From Lineus longissimus (taxonomy: Eukaryota > Nemertea > Pilidiophora > Heteronemertea > Lineidae), in the NCBI RefSeq assembly GCF_910592395.1, contig NC_088320.1, positions 5,394,001-5,458,000 on the forward strand: a stretch of 64,000 bases of DNA, read 5' to 3'. Every line of letters starts with the position of its first letter. The first letter of the stretch is position 1. Below are positions 25,701 to 36,700 of this stretch, piece after piece. The position numbers were made by a program, and so were the translations under genes. The notes under the pieces are model-generated. The model made no database searches. It was not told where the DNA came from and saw nothing but the letters and a program-made list of their open reading frames with translations.

Positions 25701-28700
25701 GCAACCCAAAAGCACAGCTGACGAAAGGTACGGTTAAAATTTATGGCGTTTGGTCAGACCCCGCTAGTCTACTTCTGCGATCGAACACTCAACTATAAAT
25801 CTTTTGAATAATGGTGCTTTATATCGCTTAATGGCCTTTTTGGGGGCCGTGATTGGGATTTGTTAACTTGTTCAAAAGGCACACACAAACTCTTTATTGA
25901 TCATTTTCAGGTGAAATGCTCCATGAGGCTCAGAATTTCACACAGATTACACCATTGGAGATCGAGATATTATTCCAAATGGTCGAACTTGGCCACCAGA
26001 TTGGAAAAATCACTTACAAAGATATTCTTGCCCTGGCTCCGCTCGAGGAGGAGAAAATGCCGTACCGGATGCAAGTTGTTGCTGTCCAGGACGCAGTGGA
26101 GGACGCTGCTGCAGGACATGGGCGTGGCGTGCTCGTCCAGATTCTAGAGAGTGGTTACAGGTTCTTTCTTGGTGGCATTGCTGGAGGTGGGTACAAAATC
26201 TGAAACCATAAGTGTAATTTAATGTAAAAAGTTACATTATGTAACGTAATAACATAAGCGTTGAGAAGTCAAGAAGCCATTCTGCTCCCCACCTACTTTG
26301 CTGGCAAATTTTTCATCCCCAACCCCCATTGGTGGTATACATTCCCTATACAAGTTTGTCACGACCCTTCATTCCGGTATTTGTACCTGCCAGAACACGA
26401 GTTTGGGGAAACGTAACTGGAGTCGAGATGATACTGGAGATATCTGAGTAACAGGAAGTTGACAATGAAGGGCCTGTGGCGGTGGCGTGTATCTTTTGAA
26501 GTGTGGTCCTGGGCCTATTGCTGGGCCTGCCTGACTCTTAACTTTTCAACTTCTAGCGATTGGTGCTACATGCGTCTATCCTATCGATCTCGTGAAAACG
26601 CGACTCCAGAACCAGCGCAGCGGCTCGTACGTTGGGGAATTGATGTACAAAAACAGCTTCGATTGTTTCAAGAAAGTTGTGCGGTACGAGGGTTTCTTTG
26701 GTCTTTACCGAGGCCTGTTGCCACAGCTGGTTGGTGTCGCGCCCGAAAAGGCTATCAAACTGACGGTAAGTTTCTGTGGTGTAAAAAAAACTTGAGATTT
26801 GATAACCGAAGCTTGGTGTATGCTTGGACAATCAGAAAAGATGGATATGGATATTTCTAATGCCATGGTTTTAGTTTCAAATTCATGTGTAAAACTTGTA
26901 TTTTTCAGATGAATGATTTTGTACGAGACAAAACCACGTCGAGTGATGGAGAAATTCCATTTTGGGCTGAAATGTTGGCTGGTGGTTGTGTAAGTCTTTG
27001 CATACAAATTTTCACGGGGTGTGACAAAAAACTGATAATAATATGAATGATATTCTAAAAATGGTGGTTATTTTTGTGTAGGCTTTTACCATGATCTGTA
27101 CCAAAGCACTTTACAGCAGGTGTCACCATTACTGGTGCATTGGAATGAGTCTCCACAGATACACTGACCTGTGAATGATTTCTTATGAAACATGCAGGAT
27201 GATGGGTAATCGTTGCTGATAATTTATACTCTTCACTTCCAGGCTGGAGGCTCTCAGGTGATGTTCACAAACCCGCTCGAGATTGTAAAAATCCGCCTCC
27301 AAGTTGCTGGCGAAATCGCTAGTCAAAAGCGTGTTGGTGCCATCTCGGTTATCAAGGATCTTGGAATCTTTGGACTATACAAAGGCGCTCGAGCATGCTT
27401 CCTACGTGATATTCCTTTCTCGGCGATCTACTTTCCAGTTTATGCCCACGGGAAAGTGTTGCTTGCTAATGAGAATGGCTATAATGGACCTATTTCACTT
27501 CTGGCTGCTGCTACATTTGCTGGTAAGGTTATAAGGAAAATGCTGTAAACAATCCTTTTATCCCGCTTACAGATCCACTTGGAGCCAGCGATAAAGCCAC
27601 GACGCATGGCAGGAGACCCCGGCAAATTGAGGTCCTGGCCCAGGGTAGGATCAGCTGCAGGAAGCTTGTGGCAGCCGGCTGTGCAGTCAACTGATGATAA
27701 TGATGATGACACCAAGAAGATGACTTTCTTGATTATGAATTTAAAATATTTGACGTTTATCGCCAGGTGCACCTGCTGCCTCGTTGACGACGCCTGCCGA
27801 TGTGATAAAGACGCGGTTACAGGTGAAAGCCCGCGGAGGACAGACGGTGTATAATGGTGTCTTTGATGCTGCGCGGAAGATCTACGCCGAGGAGGGAATG
27901 AGAGCTTTCTGGAAGGGCGCACCAGGTACGGTACGATTTAATGACCCATCTTTAGTTGTAGTGTAGGAGTTCACTTGAGCATTCTGTTCTTTTCATGTAA
28001 TTTTTCAAATTCTTAGAATAACTCTGCGTATTTGAGAAGGTGTAATTTATCTAATTGTCCACTGCCAAAGGATTGTTCTGAAATGAACCAGTAAGAACTT
28101 ACCTTGACTTCTGCTTTTTCAGCTCGAGTTGTCCGATCCTCACCCCAGTTTGGTGTCACACTAATGACGTACGAGGTATTACAACGAGTATTCTACGTGG
28201 ACTTTGGTGGAAGGTGAGAAATCAGTATTAGTTACTTTGCATGAAAAATTCACTGCCAGTATTCATATATCCATAGAATATACACCAAACTCATGCCACT
28301 CCATTTGCTACCTTCGATAGCAGGCCTGCCGACAAACTTATTTCCTCAATGTTGAACAGATTTTTTCATATGGCTAGACCAAATAATAGGTCTGTTTGCC
28401 GTAACCCTATTATTGGCTTGGGCCTGTCAGCCGAGCAGACTTCACCTATAAGTACTTAGGATTGTTTTGGTTTTGTGCCCTTTTGCAGGTCAAGCAGTAA
28501 ATACATCGTCAAGTGAGATGTTTGACAATAGTTCTAGATTGCTCTGATCCGAATTTGTACATATTACGAACAATAAAGCTTGAACTATATGAGTTATTGA
28601 CTGCATAGTGGTTTACGAATTGGTGGCTACAAGGAGGCTGGGTCTGGACAGGTACAAAGATGGTGCCAAGCGTCAACATGATTTTTCTGTTGCAATGGCG

Positions 28701-29470
28701 ATACTGATAGTCACTGTGGCTTGAAGAAGTCCAAGTGAAGGCATTATCGGATTTTTTTTAAACCTCTGTAATTGCGGGACACATGGTTTAGGTTCCTCCA
28801 AACCCTAAATTTAGGGTCTGAGGCGGAGGTGGATATTACTGTTGTTGTTTATCATGGGCTACTTGAGAAATCTTCAAGCTCATACATTGTCATAAGTGCG
28901 AGATGAATCTCATCACCACCAGCCAATGCTCAGTGCTTCAGGTTAGGCCGCTTGCTGTAGAAACTCAATTCAAATCCTGTCTGTCGTATAGCATTAGATA
29001 GACACAGATTCTATACCTTATGTTCTACTCACGTTGCATATATAAAAAAATTTACGTGCAATGCAGATGGAGACTCCTTTGACCACAATGAAAATAACAT
29101 TATTGTCATAAAAATTGGGGTGAGATTTTAAAGTCGGACCTCATTCAGTCCGCGGCAGGAAGATATTTCCTGTGCCAGGCCGTGTGCAAAAGAGTTTCAA
29201 CGAAAATGGAGAAACAAATAGTCCACGAATGAGACAAGATAACAAGCATAGCAATTGACAAATAAAAGCTGCCCAAACATTTAAATTGTTGTCATGTTGC
29301 TTTTTTCCAGGCGACCAACTGGATCAGAAACTCTGTCGATTGAAGAGCAGCTCCCGAAAAACCCGGATCACATAGGAGGGTACAAACTTGCTTTAGCAAC
29401 TTTCGAAGGAATCGAAACGAAGTTTGGAATTCATTTACCAAGATTCACGACCACAGTGAAAAGCACATGA
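13734..29470 (+). CDS. SLC25A12/13: mitochondrial calcium-regulated aspartate/glutamate carrier (Aralar/citrin, SLC25A12/13)
   Basis: This inner-membrane carrier exchanges matrix aspartate for cytosolic glutamate plus a proton, and it serves the malate-aspartate shuttle. Core exons are 21389-21448, 21792-21934, 22180-22295, 22578-22717, 22957-23103, 25589-25727, 25911-26186, 26557-26765, 26909-26989, 27243-27522, 27767-27925, 28123-28213 and 29311-29470. I infer the 5' exons 13734-13754, 13874-13951 and 19516-19527 from in-frame phase-0 junctions with good splice sites. They give 703 aa in total. The N-terminal half is the EF-hand regulatory domain (to about residue 330). The C-terminal half has three mitochondrial carrier repeats with PIDLVK (near 386), PLEIVK (near 485) and PADVIK (near 577), matching the PX[D/E]XX[K/R] signature. 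LHDFHEEHA resembles insect Aralar. The first three exons are less certain (about 0.5). A 21-nt cassette exon and an alternative last exon are listed separately. Confidence 0.94.
13952..21388. other. large 5' introns of the carrier gene
   Basis: This 7.4-kb stretch is interrupted only by the candidate 12-nt exon at 19516-19527. It is A+T-rich and has no other exon I can support. Simple repeats include AATTC tandem copies near 14180-14200 and four copies of AAATTAC near 15855-15885. Scattered open frames have no recognisable similarity. Confidence 0.5.
19516..19527 (+). other. candidate 12-nt microexon of the carrier gene
   Basis: GATGAAGTCCAC lies between a strong acceptor (TTTTCTACTCCAG) and a consensus donor (GTAAGTACC). 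It is four codons (Asp-Glu-Val-His), phase 0 on both sides, and joins in frame to both the upstream and downstream exons. It could be constitutive, skipped or spurious; transcripts would decide. Confidence 0.45.
23104..25588. other. carrier gene intron containing a candidate cassette exon
   Basis: This 2.5-kb intron holds the 21-nt exon candidate at 24006-24026. Between 23290 and 23990 both strands carry open frames of 70-117 codons, the - strand one Cys/Pro-rich, that I cannot relate to any family. They may be a decayed mobile element. Nothing else is visible. Confidence 0.4.
24006..24026 (+). other. candidate 21-nt cassette microexon of the carrier gene
   Basis: This exon sits between TTTCTCATGAACATCTCAG and GTGAGTTT. 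It encodes seven residues (IADIRHK), phase 0 on both sides. Inclusion lengthens the linker between the EF-hand region and the following helices. Skipping gives a linker the same length as human citrin. The peptide resembles the TEGHK stretch of fly Aralar at the same place, so it may be an isoform switch. Confidence 0.5.
27590..27697 (+). mobile_element. fragment resembling the C-terminal end of a LINE
   Basis: Within a carrier intron, one frame reads about 34 codons with a [15 protein letters not shown]-type segment, then RISCRKLV, and ends in two stop codons (TGATGA). A short GATGAT-rich simple repeat follows, as is common after non-LTR retrotransposon 3' ends. The [L/M]AQDRxxWRxLV-like pattern recurs at C-termini of such elements. 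It rests on this pattern alone. Confidence 0.4.
28489..28577 (+). CDS. alternative last exon of the carrier gene with poly(A) signal
   Basis: After a TTTTGCAG acceptor, the exon starts in the correct phase to follow the exon ending at 28213 (GGA AG|G TCA). It reads eight residues (SSSKYIVK) to a TGA at 28514-28516. AATAAA follows at 28572-28577. The product would have all six transmembrane helices of the carrier domain but would lose the conserved [11 protein letters not shown] tail encoded by the exon at 29311. Position, phase, stop and poly(A) signal all agree, so I consider it a real alternative 3' end, though this is not proven. Confidence 0.65.
28578..29310. other. remainder of the last carrier intron
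   Basis: No exon or repeat is recognised. If the 28489 exon is used, this is downstream flank of the short transcript. Confidence 0.4.
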
Positions 29471-29577
29471 ATTTGAACTAAAAGTAGGCAATATTACAGT
29501 GGTTTCAGCTCTGACTGCAGTGATATGCACCTGAATTTGAACTAGAAGTAGGCAATATTACAGTGGTTTCAGCTTAT
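29467..29577. repeat. tandem duplication in the carrier 3' UTR
   Basis: A segment of about 62 bp containing GAACTAAAAGTAGGCAATA is repeated directly, at about 29467 and again at 29530, with few differences. The first copy begins at the stop codon itself, so the duplication took its left end from the last coding bases. Confidence 0.85.
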
Positions 29578-31070
29578 AGGTTTGAAGGACAGCGACATTT
29601 CAGAACTACGAACATAAGTTTGTTTGTGTCATTCTTGACTGAGGGCTACCAGAAGTACAGAGAGCCATAGCATCTGGTGCGTGGTTTTGTTCTTGCCTTG
29701 CCCCACTGGCAGTTCAACAAACTCTGGTGGGCCTCACTCCACAGGCAATTCAACAACTTTGTTCAGTGGACCTCACCCCTCTAATGTGATATTGGTTTCT
29801 CAAGACTGAGGCTGTGCGTTGATGTCAAAAGGACTTCATGATGAAAAAATCTTCAAAATGTTTTAATGATGCTATTGTATAATGTATTTTTCTTCATATT
29901 GTAAAAACATTCATGTGATGGTAGCATTAAACAGCTGATTAGAATGATCAGAGAACTTTGCAATATTAGATCTCGAGCTCTTCACTAAGTGGATATTGTC
30001 AAGAACCTTTTCCAGCGCTTGCGGTAAAAAACTTGCATCGCTCTCATGCAAGAAAATGTCAAACCAATCAATCAGTGGAGGATTTTCCTTTAATCTTTTG
30101 TGATTGGTGCGTTTGCCAAAGCAAATCAGAGTGGTTAGTCGGTAGATGGGTGATCAAGAAACAACAACTTGGAATTTCCTCTGTGGATTGGTTGGTTTGA
30201 CATCTTTTGTATTGGGGATGATGATTCATGTTGCAACAAGCAGTATCAATCACAATTTTTCAATGCCTGTGGGTTATGATTCTACTCACACAATAGTTCA
30301 ATTACATGTTTGAAGAAATCAAAAATGATCGACATTTTACTAATTTGGGTGGTGTCATATTTACTAATTCATAAGATGTTAAATTTTTTGATAATTTATA
30401 TAAATATTCTTAACTCTTGTTAGTAGTATATGACGTCTGCATTCGTACGTTTTTGACTAGTTGCCAGTTTGTGTGCGTAAGCTGGACCATTCGCTGTATA
30501 AGTCATGTCAACCAATTCTTCTGAGGCAGTGGTACTGCGGACCGTCTAAGTTTCGCTGGTGTTTTATTTCTGCTGATTTTGCAAACAACGTTAATTGATC
30601 AAAAAATTAAACTAAAGGTGTGAAGATATGGTGGTCTACGTACGGTATATTCGTTGTGTCAATTAGACCACTTGTTTTACTCTTGTGTGGCTGCTCTGAA
30701 GTCATTATCACGTTTGTATAGCTGCATGAGCGGATGCTACTGCAGCCTTCTCCTAGACAAATTTCTTTGCTAGGGTGCTGTCACCATATTTTGGACGTGA
30801 CAGAAGGGCGTATTAGTCATGCACTGTGTCATAATGAAGTCTGCCTCATCTGTTCGAGACTTACGGGAGACTTTGGATGACTTGACCGAATATGGCCACT
30901 GTGTTGTTCTTGTTAAACTCTTTGCATGTTGCGATATTTGTAAGATATGTGAATAGAATTATTTGTAAAAATATTAGGGCCAAATGTTGACAAATTAAGC
31001 TTGGCTAAATTTGCTTTTATAAAAAGGATTGAATGAAAAGATAGATGTTAGAATATTCTAGAATACAAGC
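29578..31070. other. probable 3' UTR or flank of the carrier gene
   Basis: This stretch is A+T-rich with no recognised gene. Candidate poly(A) signals near the stop are weak (ATTAAA near 29925). The first clear AATAAA pair is at 31632-31643, so the long transcript's UTR may extend through the SINE at 31071. Confidence 0.35.
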
Positions 31071-31280
31071 AGCGGCTGTGGTGTAATTGTAGTCGCTTGG
31101 ACTCTCAAGCAGCAGTCATGAGGTGCCTGGTTTGAACCCCACTGTTGGCATGAGACTCTTGGCAGGTCTCTTTGTCAAACTTGTCTTTCTCTGCCCAGGT
31201 TTATAAATAGGTTCTGGTCTGAATGTTTGGGCTGATTGAGCAGCTCATCAGAGTTCTACTGAAAGATTTCAGGAAATACC
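31071..31280 (+). mobile_element. tRNA-derived SINE, copy 1
   Basis: A pol III A box (TAGTCGCTTGG, 31090-31100) and B box (GGTTTGAACCC, 31129-31139) are spaced as in a tRNA. They are followed by a non-tRNA body containing TTATAAATAGG and TGATTGAGCAGCTCA. The same head and body recur at 53111, which defines a family. It lies in the probable 3' UTR of the carrier gene. Confidence 0.8.
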
Positions 31281-32940
31281 AGGCTTAAAGTGTGAAGTCG
31301 AATGATAACCTTTACGTAGTTGACTATTAACAAAAATATTAAACATAACTTAGAATGTGAATAAGCAGCCAGGCTGTATCATATTATATTGAATGGAGGA
31401 ACAGTTTGGTGTGAATTGATCCACGATGTACAGGTGTTAACAGTTTTTGTAAAAAGAGTGAACGTAGGACTTTGTGTTTTAGTGAGAATTAAATAAGGGC
31501 AATAACTGATAAGAGAATTGTATGCATTGGAACGTCATTTCACCCTCGACTGACAAGACCATCTAATATTTATTTGGGGAAAAATCATAGGATACGTTTA
31601 GAAAATAACCCTTTTGATAACTTTTTCACGAATAAAGAATAAAACTTCTGGATTTAGGCACACATCTGGCAAATGATGGCGTCATGAGGCAAATAGCGAC
31701 TAACCTTGTAGCATGAAGAAATGCTCATCCGGCCTTGGATAAGGAATGCTCTCCAGAGAATAACACCTTCAAGGTTGAGAGTGAATGCTGAAAAAGAAGA
31801 AGGCACACGCATGAGTTCTCAATTGAATTGTCTCCATCTCTTTAATTCATCACCATGATGAATCAATAGCAAGTCCTATGCCAGAAGCTTGGGGTTCCCA
31901 ATTCAATCAAACTGTGTTTAAGTTGTTCTGGAGTAACGTACTTTTGTCCTTAGGATTTTTTGATACCGGTAATCGACACCTCAGATTGACTTTTGTCTTG
32001 CCTGATCAACAAACACTGCATTGGTAAAAAATAGCGCTCCAATTGAGTTGGTTCTGACAAAAATCATCAGACGCCGTACAAAGACTTCTGTGCAATATAT
32101 CGGGGGAGTGAGAAGACTCGTACTGAGTTAAGCATGTGATTTAATAAATTTTCACTAAAACGGCTTTTAGAAGATTTGCGCCCGACATCTTCAGATATTA
32201 TATTGGGCATTTGGAAATGACTATAGAAAAGTAGTTGACTATATTAGTGGAATGTGCCATCATAGAGACTTCAGATGCTCTTTCCTATCCATGTTTGTTG
32301 CAATATAATACGAACCCAGCTTTTATTAGGGGTTTTATTTTTGCAATATTTGTGCACTATATCAAAAGTAGTAACAAAAACCTATTACATATACAGTGGG
32401 AACTCTGTGGACACCTCTGAAAGCAGGACGCCCTCTCTATTGAGGACACTGCATTTGTTCCCAAATTGCTCATTTTCATTCAGTTTTACCTCTGTATTCA
32501 GGACTCCTCTCTATAAAGCCCCGAAGGAAAGCAATTCCCATTCCCAAGGGTGTTTCTTATAGCTAGGTTCTACTGATATATCTATTCATCCGAAATTGGT
32601 CTTGTGACGACAAAGTCCCCACTGGAGGCCAAGTGAGATCACTACCTACGACTTCTTCTTTGATTTGTTTGACTTTAAGGTGTACTCGAGAAAGAAGTGA
32701 CAGTTTTATCCTTCCTTGCCTGCACTATTGAAAGATATTTCTGTATTCACCGTACACAATGGTTTTGTAAGAAATTAGCCTGGTGCTTGATATAATGAAT
32801 GTCCTTATTGTCATCATTTGGAAATATTAAATTATCAATTGCCAAATTTTTGTCTTTTTAGTTGTGTTTGTTTCTCTTCTCATTAATCTCAAGCTCTCCA
32901 TTGCCATTGGGATACTAAAAGGGGGCCATTACAGGCTGTG
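31281..32940. other. intergenic, no gene recognised
   Basis: AATAAAGAATAAA at 31632-31643 is a possible poly(A) signal for the carrier gene. The remainder shows no coding or repeat structure that I can support. Confidence 0.4.
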
Positions 32941-33356
32941 ACTGTCTCATCACTTTCATCATGTTGTCAACACGGTGGAGCAGCCAGGACTGATTTGGCC
33001 TGGCTGTGACTTCCTCATCTCTCTCACCATGTTGACAACTTAATAATAATATTGCCCTACTGCCTTTTTCATGAATCAATTTTGAGCATTATGTTTACAA
33101 CGTAGTTGACAATAATTATAGTGAGAGAGATGAGACAGTCACAGCCAGGCCAAATCAGTCTTGGCTGCTCTGCCAAGTTGTCAACATGGTGAGAGAGATG
33201 AGGAAGTCACAGCCAGACCGAATCAGTCCTGGCTGCTCCACCGTGTTGACAACATGATGAGAGAGATTAGGAAGTCACAGCCAGGCCGAATCAGTCCTGG
33301 CTGCTCCACCGTGTTGACAACATGATGAGAGAGATGAGACAGTCACAGCCAGGCCT
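32941..33356. repeat. 68-bp tandem repeat with an inverted copy
   Basis: Units containing GAGAGAGATGAG, GTCACAGCCAGGCC and GGCTGCTCCACCGTGTTGAC repeat directly from 33120 to 33356, with starts near 33123, 33192, 33261 and 33328. The region 32941-33041 carries the same sequence in inverse orientation, so the block can fold into a long hairpin with about 80 bp between the arms. Confidence 0.85.
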
Positions 33357-33364
33357 TGCCCTCG

Positions 33365-33475
33365 CTTTCATAAGTCGTCCCCCCGACTTAATAAGTCGTC
33401 CCCCCGAGATAATAAGTTGTCCCCCCCGACATAATAAGTCGTCCCCACGATAATAAGTCTTCCCGCCGAGAATTT
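33365..33475. repeat. minisatellite of ATAATAAGTCGTCCCCCCG units
   Basis: About five to six copies of an 18- to 20-bp unit with core AATAAGTCGTCCCC abut the 68-bp block. They lie about 250 bp upstream of the HAT1 start. The strand asymmetry (C-runs on +, G-runs on -) could allow unusual DNA structures. Confidence 0.85.
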
Positions 33476-33554
33476 TTTTTTCCTTATGTCCTTTCCCAGC
33501 CACCGTAGAAAAGAAACGCATTATAAAAATAAAATATAAAGTAAAAAAGAAAAA

Positions 33555-33655
33555 GAAAAATGTTGTCCACAACCGGATTCGAACTCGCGACCTTTGGACC
33601 GAACATTGTATTCTGCCATTTCTGACGAGCGCTGATTTCAAAATTTGGCGGGAAC
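33555..33655 (-). mobile_element. tRNA-like or SINE-derived sequence
   Basis: On the - strand, GGTCGCGAGTTCGAATCC (B box at 33575-33585) follows an AGCGCTCGTCAG block that resembles the 3' half of a D arm. A TTTTTCTTTTTC run, a pol III-type terminator, lies just downstream. The T stem pairs poorly and no full cloverleaf can be drawn, so I call it a tRNA-derived relic rather than a tRNA gene. Confidence 0.45.
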
Positions 33656-33678
33656 TTGCAAGTGAATATCGTTGCAAG

Positions 33679-33686
33679 TGACGTCA
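33679..33686. promoter_or_regulatory. CRE-type site in the HAT1 promoter
   Basis: TGACGTCA lies 43 bp before the HAT1 ATG, almost the same place as the identical site before NOG1. No TATA box is seen. It is inferred to be a proximal promoter element. Confidence 0.45.
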
Positions 33687-33728
33687 TGCGGTGAGTAAAC
33701 TATTCGGGAATAGTCCATATTGCACAAA

Positions 33729-36700
33729 ATGGCGGGTAAGTAAAAACTACGAAAAAGTTAAATAACTCAACAATAAAGAGTTGTCTTGAGATGTTGTTGC
33801 ATGGAGATGAAAGAACATGTTATTGTCTACTAGATTGATATACCTTTATTCTTATTACATCATTCTATTTTGAATTTGAAGTCTTCCTTTGACCCTTACA
33901 CACATGCTTAATATATGCTACATGCACTACAGAAACAGTAACAGTAGTAAGTGGGCCACCCTAGACACTGAATGACTGGCACTACTGCAGGATCCCTTAC
34001 AAAATGGCCATCACTTCCAAAATGTTCTATAGCTAACCCTAACCAAAACCTCTTTTTGAAGCATTTGTCAGGGATTCTGCAATCAAGCCGCGCCGGGTAC
34101 CGCACCAATGGGCAATGAACAATGCTCTCAGCTCTGACTGACATGCACTGACATCGACACAGTAAATTTTTTTGCAAATTGCGATTAGAATACGCCTTTC
34201 TTCCTTGTATGTATCCAATCTCACCCCCTAAAAATGATGACAAATGGGTCCCTACTGTTTAATAGTTAAATTAATTTTTACCTCACCGCCCTTGTCCTTG
34301 CACGATATTATATCGCTACATTATGAGAAGAGTGCATGCATTGAGTTGGGTACACTGGTTAAGGAAATAGCGTCCTGACTGACGTTAAAAACTTAAATTA
34401 TGGCGATTTAATGCAGAAGTGGCGATACAGTATCGTACAGCGACATATTAGATAAGATTAGATTATAATTTGTAGAAGATTACTGCCTGGTAAGGTGCTT
34501 GCGTGATTACATGAATAGTCAGAAACTGGTGTTTTCTATTTTGACATGTCCCCCTTCCCTTTCAGACGGAACACTTTTGAAAGACAGGTTTGCTCAGTAC
34601 AAATGCTGTGCAAACGACGCTATTGAATTCAAACTAGGTGAGTTTATATTCACTGGCAATTTATCGCTCTAAAAGATTGATAGAGCTAAAGCATAAGATC
34701 ATGTCCACATTCACTGGCGTTACAACTAGAGACGTTGTTCATATTAATAAGAATTCTTAGTCTTATCATTGGCAGGAGAAGAGTTGGGAATTTAAAAAGA
34801 GAATAAGCTCGGAATGGAGTTTTTTTTAATAATTTGGCCTCCCATCCCTTTTCAGTCCGTGAAGAATCTGACATTGAAAGTGATGTGTCAGTGTTCAGGC
34901 CTGAGATGTCACATCAGCTCTTCGGAGACAAGTAAGTAATAAAAACATCACCTTGCAGATTTGAAGATGCCAGAGCAACAATTCCATTGATTTGCCTCAT
35001 CCTTTTTCAGTGAAAGTATCTTTGGCTATAAAGACCTCAAAATCAAGATGTATTACACAGCTGCTAGTCTTCAGACCTACCTCGGTATGACGTCGTCCGA
35101 GCAGATCTCACCGGAGAAGTTTGATGGCGTCTATGTAAGTTCAAAAATGAATTTCTGAGGGAATTAAACTTCCACTGTTCTTTCTGGCGAAAAGTTTAGC
35201 CAAAGGCTTTCAAGGTTTGACCAAACGAGCAGTCCGAAGCCTTCTATAACCTTTTTTCCTGCTGCATCTTGAGGCAGTGTTTTAAAGTAGTTATTAATAA
35301 GCCATGGATCACCAATGGTCACTTTAATACTAGTGTTACAATTTGTGATTAGAAATTCTCTCGGAACAGTAATGTTTGTATGGTCCCAAATACAATTGAC
35401 ATCACCCCGAATTCGTGTATGTTATGAATAATGCAAATACGCATAACTAATAAATGCTCCAAGAACGATCTACGCAACATGCAATTCCTTCTTCTTTTCA
35501 GGCGGATGATGTGATGAAACCCATTGTAGAAAAGATACCTCCAGGATTCTTCACGAATATGGATGAGTTCATCAAGCAGATACCAAAAGAAGCGTCATTC
35601 CAACCATTTGGAGAGATGATACATTCTTATAAAATAATCACAAAAGGTTAGTCTATCGTGTAGATAATGCAGCGGTCAATCTAAACCCTGTCCCCACCCT
35701 GGTCAGGCGTTGGATTAATTCTGTGTTTGACGCTACGTTGTTCCTCCATCATGCTCTGGGAATCATCGATAGGAATAGACTTATCACAATTCTGTTTTTA
35801 GAAAATCAAGAAAAGCACTTTGCCATATTCAAGACAAGCATAGAATCTCCCAATTTAAACCCTGTCCTCACCCTGGTCAGGCATTGGATTAATTCTGTGT
35901 TCGATGCTACGTTGTTCCTCCATCATGTTCTGGGAATCATTGATAGGAATAGACTTATCACAATTCTGTTTTCAGAAAATCAAGAAAAGCACTTTGCCAT
36001 ATTCAAGACGAGCATAGAATCTCCCAGTTTTCGGGAATATCACGAACGATTGCGAACATTCTTGCTGTGGTTTGTTGATGCCGCATCATACCTAGATGAC
36101 GATGATGATCGTTGGTCCTATTATCTATTGTAAGTATTTGTTGGTACCAGCTGCTGAATGTACGAAGACACCCTGAAGGTGTCATTAAATGAGATGGCAC
36201 AGAAGTGAATTATTGGTTGGAGTCCGCTTAAAAATCATTTTCATGTCAAAAACAGCCAAATAATTAGGCTGCTGATGAAGACTGCTCATCAATGATAGTG
36301 TAACTCCCTGAAACTATAAAGTAATACTTGTTTACAAAGTGGAGGATTTCATCATCATCCTGTGAGAAACTCCTCAGTACTGATCAATAGCTCCCGTGGA
36401 TGTTTCTCCTTACAAGCCCTGAACTTTGTTCTCGGAAACTAGAAAGCAAAAAAAATAACTTCTATAACTTTTGTCTTCAGATTTGAGAAATACAAAAGCA
36501 ATGGCAACCCAATGTTTGCATTGGCTGGTTATATGACAGTCTACAGATACTATGCCTACCCCGAACGAATTCGACCACGAATCAGCCAAGTGCTGGTTTT
36601 CCCGCCATTCCAGCGACAGGGACACGGCTCCCGTCTCATCCAGACCTTCTATGATGAGGCGATACGAGATAAAGAGGTATTGGATATCACAGGTAGGGAT

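Noticed and set aside
33555-33655. A functional tRNA gene on the - strand
   Set aside because: The B box and terminator are good, but the T stem mispairs and no acceptor or anticodon stem can be drawn; kept only as a tRNA-derived relic.
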